Below, piece by piece: positions 57,401 through 62,270 of a stretch of 62,270 bases of DNA (position 1 is the first letter of the stretch; the number at the start of each line of letters is the position of its first letter). The position numbers and the translations under genes are program-made. This stretch comes from Hyphochytrium catenoides. Lineage: Eukaryota; Sar; Hyphochytriomycetes; Hyphochytriales; Hyphochytriaceae. Below the pieces are notes generated by a model that saw nothing but the letters and a program-made list of their open reading frames with translations, did no database searches and was not told the origin of the DNA. The stretch spans positions 1-62,270 of the forward strand of contig FLMG01001718.1 of assembly GCA_900088475.1 (NCBI GenBank), given 5' to 3'.

Positions 57401-59201
57401 CCGCTTCCTCTTGCTTTGCTAATGTTCACTGCTCCTTTCTATAGGAGGTGGCACTTCCTGAATCAGGCTACCCTCCTGTCTCATTCAGAATAGGAGAACA
57501 ATGGCAGAGTCCTTTCTCTTTACTCTCACTTGTTGATAGAACGGTTCCCGAGCTAATGAGACGCTCCCTACTGCTCACTGGTGCGGCCATCATGCTTCTC
57601 GGCGTATTGAAAGAGGAAGGAAAATCAAGGGACCTTTTGTCACAGAGGAGGGAACAAGGATTACAAGCAGCATAGGTGTCGTGATCTCCCTTCGCTGCCT
57701 TCTTTCTAGAACAGAAGACAGCAACGAGGAAAATCTCAGACATTGTTTCGCAGGGCCATCTCTCGTGAATCTCCACAATAAGATGCACATAATGTCACTT
57801 CTCTGTTGGGCGACGTGAAGAACCAGCTAGCGCTGAAGAAGAATCTCTCATATTAACCATGGCAGGTTGCGACCAAAGACCGAGAAGACCATCTACTTTG
57901 CTACTATTATTACGTAATGATGATTCTTCAACGTAGACGATTCCTTTATTTGCACAAAAGACCATAAGGTTAGATCCTGCTCTACTACCCTGACTCACGC
58001 CATACCACTAGGGCGAGAGATCTGGTCTCCCTTATTGTACTACCCTCTCGGTAGGTACATGTCCGACTGTGATCTTCATATGGCAGTGGATGACGATAGG
58101 TCTCGTGGGTCGGCTGTTGTTCACCTTTCATGGCCTACTCTCACTCAATATTGCTGCCTGGTCGCAGCAATAGAGTCCTTCCATTGGCACTCATAAGTAA
58201 GGAGTGATATTATATAAACTAAAGACCTTTGGCACCATCTGAAACCTCGGATCGTCGGTAGGGTCTAGAAGAAGGCCTGACCACTTGGTCAATTGAATCC
58301 AATCTTGCTTGCTTAGCTTTTCAAATGCTGCCATTTTCCCAAGATGCATTTCTCCTCGTTCCGCCACACGCGCACGATTCTAACCAAGATGGAAGAGAGG
58401 CAAGAAGCATGACAGCTTCCATCTCCCAAACAAGCAGCAACGGCATCAAAGTATCTCACCATCCAGAACAGGCAGAGCCATCTCATCATCATCGAGCGAC
58501 TTCACGCCAGGAACCAGATAGCATGAAGAAGAGAGCGACGCAAAAAGAAGGGCATGTCCAATTCTTAGGTGCGAGGAGCCCATCGTCCTGAGAGTGGCCG
58601 ATGAGGAGGCTGCCTTGGGTCCTGCAGGCGGCGAACAGAGGCCACAACGGAGAATCTGACACATGAAAAAGAATCCAACCTTGCCGATGACACCGACGAC
58701 AAGGACATAGAGAAGATTCCGATGAACAAAAAAACAGACAACAACAGGCGTTCTCATCCTGATATAGTCGGTATTTTTGCTTACTACCAGCAGCAAAACT
58801 ACTCCGAATGCTTGTAAGACCCCTCAACAAAGCTATAGTGACACTACGAGTATAGTGACAAGAGGTGCTTATGGTTCTGACATTGTCGGATATTAATGTC
58901 TACTCCAATCACTGTACACGCGAACCGTCAGGCCCTCAATCAGTAAAAAGATTTTTGTGAGGTTTGGCGGTGTATGTACATCTACCATATTCTGTATATG
59001 GGCCCTTTCTATTCCTTATGGACGCTGTGTTTTCAATGTTTCTATAGAATCAGGCTGGTACTGGGTCAACAAAGAGAAAGTCGAACAGAAGAAATTTCCC
59101 CGTCCATCCCAACATCTTTAGTTTGCAAGAACCCGTTTCTTACAAGATCCCACCTCTAATTGGCCAACTGGACCATCTTTCTCCCATCCAGCCGCTCATG
59201 T

Positions 59202-59260
<59 letters not shown>

Positions 59261-59363
59261 TCTCTCCTCTATCTTACTTTTCATCTCTCTCGCTCTCTCT
59301 CTCTCTCGCTCTTTGTCACTCTCTCTCTATTCTCTTCTCTCTCTTTCTTTTCATCTCTCTTAG
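54402..59363. other. sparse region, a few exon-like pieces
   Basis: Nearly 5 kb without a gene I can support. Two exon-like pieces stand out. A plus-strand segment after a good acceptor at about 57446 reads EVALPESGYPPVSFRIGEQW and carries one hydrophobic helix (RRSLLLTGAAIMLLGVL) before stopping at 57675. A minus-strand segment from 57385 reads MRLREMVAQKTAQPCDNYRA and ends at a GTACTA donor near 57295. No partners were found for either. The rest is a trinucleotide mosaic like 46.6-50.7 kb. Confidence 0.4.
59212..59268. repeat. (TC)n microsatellite
   Basis: A pure TC tract of about 50 bases is followed to about 59360 by imperfect TC/CGCTC repeats. It lies directly before a well-formed splice acceptor and so probably serves as an expanded polypyrimidine tract. 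Confidence 0.93.
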
Positions 59364-59908
59364 GTCTTCCCCTTTGCTCTGTCTGCTTTTATCAAGGTGG
59401 TGACTTGTAATCTTGTCCACCAGAAGCCTCGACACTTCAGCCACCGAGGTTCTATCCAACCGAACCTGTCCAAGGGTCTTTTTTCAGGCAGCGACAGAGA
59501 AGAGAGGATGCACCTCTGGCGAGTAGCGAAGGCGCTTACCTCAATGGAAGCCAGGGTCGTGCAGGAAGGGTAGGTTCTTAGAGAAGGGGGCAATGTAGCG
59601 GGCCGACCTTTCTCTCTCTCTCCCTAGCTCCTGCCCATAAGCGGCCCAATGAGAGGAATCAAGGAATAGGAAATGGACGCCGAGGAAGAGTGGCGCCAGC
59701 ACCAGTTCGCTCTTCTATCATTTTCCGGGACGGAGCAGCTGCACGAATGTCGCCTATTCTGGCGCTTGTGTACAGGACTGACCGCCATTGTACGCAGAAG
59801 GCGACAAAGAATCAACTACGAGCAGCCGCTGCTCCTGAAAGACCCTCTCAACTCATCGAGTTGATTCGTACTTATGTTCAGCTCTCTGGTCAGAAGAGCC
59901 GCCTCTAA
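59364..59908 (+). CDS. candidate 3' part of an unrecognised gene
   Basis: After an excellent acceptor (polypyrimidine tract, TTAG at 59360-59363) an exon reads VFPFALSAFIKVVTCNLVHQ, then GSDREERMHLWRVAKALTSM, up to a GTAGGT donor at 59570. The following segment has two competing frames: one reads MDAEEEWRQHQFALLSFSG and one reads KATKNQLRAAAAPERPSQLI before TAA at 59906-59908. Neither joins to the first exon with both a strong donor and a strong acceptor in phase, so the structure is unsettled. Exons further 5' must exist, since there is no start codon before the first piece. The product is unknown. Confidence 0.38.
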
Positions 59909-60424
59909 GAAAAGAAACTCTGTCTCACTGCTTACATTATCTTCGGTTCTCGTCTACTAGCAGCGACATACACCTAGGAAGGCTTAACAAGTGGGACAGC
60001 TACAAATCTTCTAGACTCTGCTCCGAAGTTCTCATGCCCTTATGCGCTAAAAGCGTAGGTACCGAACAAGCGCCGTGACGAGGAAGAGACGAAGGAAGAA
60101 CAGTTCGTTCTTCTCCTCCTCCGTCTATGCTTATTGGATCCCAGTCTAACATAAGGTAAACCATAGGCTTTGCTTCCTGCCCTGTTTCCCGGGCCCATTG
60201 TATCTTCCAATCTTCTGACTCCACTTGTAACGTTGGATCGTTTCCGCCGTCACTCCCTGCCAGAGATCTGCTCAGTCTATAAATCGCGCTCTAGAGCCTA
60301 AAGCAACGACAAACCTACCTCTTGGTCGGCCCGGTCCTTACTCGAAAGAAACCTCATAAATAAGCGCAAACATTAGCGAAGATTAAAGACCTAGAAGGTC
60401 AGCGCGGATAGACCATCAAGAAAT

Positions 60425-61306
60425 ATGTTGGGAACCAACAATATGACCAACACGACGACGGCGACGGACGGTACCGGTGCTGCTCCTCTTCATCACCACC
60501 ACCATAACCATCACACAGGAGCCACTGGGATGACGGGAGGCCCAGGGATGACTGGAGCTGGTGAGGATGTCTATCGTCTTGAGACAGACAGAGAGAACAA
60601 ATACGCTGCAGCTCCTCATACCACTATCTTCCTGAAGCCCATCGCGGCTCCATCGGCCCTTGGGCTGGCGAGTTATGCTGGTGGAACGTTCGTTGTAGCC
60701 TCCTGGCTTGCAATGTGGTGGGGTGGGACCGGTTCTGTTATCTTCATGTGGCCCTTCGTCTTTGTTTACGGGGGCTTGGCCCAGATCCTGGCAGGAATGT
60801 GGGCCTACAACGCTCGTGATACGCTAGCAACCGTGTTTCACACCACATGGGGCAGCTTCTTGCTAAGCATCAGTCTTCTCTGGGCCTTCCAAGCAGCAAA
60901 CACTGTCCCACTCTTCGACCAGTATGAGAGGAACTCCTTTTTGGGCTCCTGGATGGTCAGTTTGGCCGTCATAACTCTGGTGTGCTCCCTTGCCGCAATG
61001 GTCAGGGATCTTGTGACCGCTTTGACACTGCTTCTACTCGGCGTGGGCTGCATCTTTGCCGCTATTGGCTGGTATGCACCATCCAAAGCTTGCCTCGTTA
61101 TTGCTGGATACTTGTGGTTGGTGTCCTGTCTGACTGCCGTAGGACGAATGGCTGCTCATCTGCTGGTGGAAGCTTTCCCTGGCCGATATTCACATGGTAC
61201 CAAGGACATGATGCCCAGAATGAGGAACGTGCACCGCAATGCAATGTATGAACAAGGCTGGAAGGACGGCAGCAACGAGCCGGGCGTGGTGAAGGGTAAC
61301 CTATAA
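60425..61306 (+). CDS. GPR1/FUN34/YaaH (AceTr) acetate/monocarboxylate transporter
   Basis: A single 293-codon exon. The first 75 residues are hydrophilic, with a histidine-rich run (eight histidines broken by one asparagine) and glycine/methionine/threonine repeats. Six hydrophobic helices follow. Signature elements are APSALGLASYAGGTF (a variant of the family's NPAPLGL block before helix 1), YGGLAQILAGMWAYNARDTL and TTWGSFLLSISLLW. Bacterial SatP and yeast Ady2/Ato1 of this family move acetate, succinate or other short carboxylates through a channel-like hexamer in the plasma membrane. The substrate here is unknown. The lack of introns is unlike its neighbours. The start is the first ATG of the frame, and the methionines within the low-complexity leader are alternatives. 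Confidence 0.9.
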   Translation: MLGTNNMTNTTTATDGTGAAPLHHHHHNHHTGATGMTGGPGMTGAGEDVYRLETDRENKYAAAPHTTIFLKPIAAPSALGLASYAGGTFVVASWLAMWWGGTGSVIFMWPFVFVYGGLAQILAGMWAYNARDTLATVFHTTWGSFLLSISLLWAFQAANTVPLFDQYERNSFLGSWMVSLAVITLVCSLAAMVRDLVTALTLLLLGVGCIFAAIGWYAPSKACLVIAGYLWLVSCLTAVGRMAAHLLVEAFPGRYSHGTKDMMPRMRNVHRNAMYEQGWKDGSNEPGVVKGNL

Positions 61307-62242
61307 ACCCATGGCATTGCCTCCGCCGCTTCACTTGATAAGCCCTTCCCGTCTGCTCGCCCTAGATTCTATGTTCAGCAAATGAGTAAAGGGAAGAACA
61401 ATGTCACCTCGTAGTAGGTTAGCTTAATGCCACCTGGCACCCGCCTTTTTGCATGATAATCTAAACAGAATCCTTATTTTCAAAAAGCTTACAGGAGAGA
61501 ACTGATGATGCCTTGTCTCTCCCATTCCCACCTCCATCTCCGTGTCCTCGTTCTCTCGCTCATCAATTCCCTTTCTATTTACAATGAGGATAGGAAGTTA
61601 TCCTCATCTTGACCTCACACGTAGCTGGAGGTGCCCTCCAAGTTGACAGCCCAAGCGACATTGCGAGAACGATATGATGGCAAAAGAAGGCATGATGACC
61701 TTCGACGACGACATCTATTGGCACTAGCCACCGCTCCTCCACTACCTAACCATGGCGGTGCCTAATAACCAACCCATCCTCTTGTCTGACTAATGAAGAT
61801 TCGTCGTCTTCAGCTGTCTGTCCTTGCTTCTGTCGACCAAAGGATGGTGCTGAAGAAAAGGAGTCACATTATTAGCAGTCTTGTCTCCTTGAGTTGCGTT
61901 GTCCATACATTTATTATGGTAATAAGAAGAGGTCTGTCTCTCCCTTTATTGAGAGAACCAGAGATTTGGACCGATCTTCCTAGCGGTCCCTAGAGACAAG
62001 TTGAAGTAAACGGAGTTCCGTTGTGTTTGTAGTTGTCGTAACGCACAGCATTCAGTAGATTAGCCATTCAGAGATAGATGTTGGTGCTTGGGGACGAATT
62101 CCGACCAGATAATATTCCGCTCCTTGAAGTCCTACACGTACAACTTGCTGTAGTTGTTGGTGTAGTTCGCCAGAGGGACTGTGACAGGATCAGAGGAATG
62201 CAGAAATCGCGCAGAACTGTGGAGCAGACCAAGAAGAGAGTG
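61307..62242. other. intergenic, no gene recognised
   Basis: This follows the transporter stop and runs to the right edge. Open frames are short and have no motifs. Confidence 0.5.
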
Positions 62243-62269
62243 AGAGTGAGAGAGAGAGAGAGAGAGAGG
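62243..62269. repeat. (GA)n microsatellite at window edge
   Basis: GA dinucleotides run to the last bases of the window, so the tract probably continues beyond it. Confidence 0.85.
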
Positions 62270-62270
62270 G

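Overview
The window is nuclear DNA from an intron-rich unicellular eukaryote. Most genes are split by short GT-AG introns (one GC-AG) with pyrimidine-rich acceptors. Stretches of (GA)n/(TC)n and scattered trinucleotide runs separate the genes. The gene content (seven-transmembrane RGS protein, cysteine-rich zinc fingers of the WRKY19-like type with AT-hooks, a GPR1/FUN34/YaaH transporter, gamma-butyrobetaine dioxygenase, CDC50, twinfilin) would suit a stramenopile or a related protist. That placement is an inference and no sequence search was run.

Layout, left to right. 1.0-2.3 kb (-): small four-helix membrane protein. 3.2-4.7 kb (-): Rab18-type GTPase, complete in six exons. 6.3-9.8 kb (-): long-form SppA (protease IV), ten exons. 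11.0-14.9 kb (+): gamma-butyrobetaine/trimethyllysine dioxygenase, twelve exons. 15.3-18.7 kb (-): METTL17/Rsm22 mitoribosome assembly factor, seven exons. 20.0-21.2 kb (-): acidic protein of unknown function. 21.5-21.9 kb (-): candidate 66-residue membrane protein, head-to-head with twinfilin (22.0-24.3 kb, +). 24.9-25.1 kb: degenerate tandem repeat. 25.3-25.8 kb: coding-like fragments in several frames. 25.8-32.0 kb (+): 16-exon, 901-residue protein ending in a PH domain. 32.4-34.4 kb (-): 7TM-RGS protein. 34.4-38.5 kb: simple-sequence-rich, no gene seen. 38.6-42.8 kb (+): Prp40 splicing factor. 44.3-46.6 kb (-): CDC50 flippase subunit. 46.6-50.7 kb: second simple-sequence-rich gap. 50.7-54.0 kb (+): zinc-finger/AT-hook protein. 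54-60 kb: sparse, with a few uncertain exons. 60.4-61.3 kb (+): acetate/monocarboxylate transporter in one exon.

The genes are mostly independent housekeeping genes and form no operon or cluster. Shared themes are membrane traffic and lipids (Rab18, CDC50), signalling (7TM-RGS, PH protein), mitochondria and acyl metabolism (METTL17, carnitine-pathway dioxygenase, acetate transporter) and RNA processing (Prp40). For most genes the exon boundaries given here join to an unbroken reading frame with matching phases. They are hand-derived, with no transcript support. The most unusual signals are the PH protein's architecture, the purine-to-pyrimidine composition switch inside several introns, and the repeat-plus-fragments segment at 24.9-25.8 kb.
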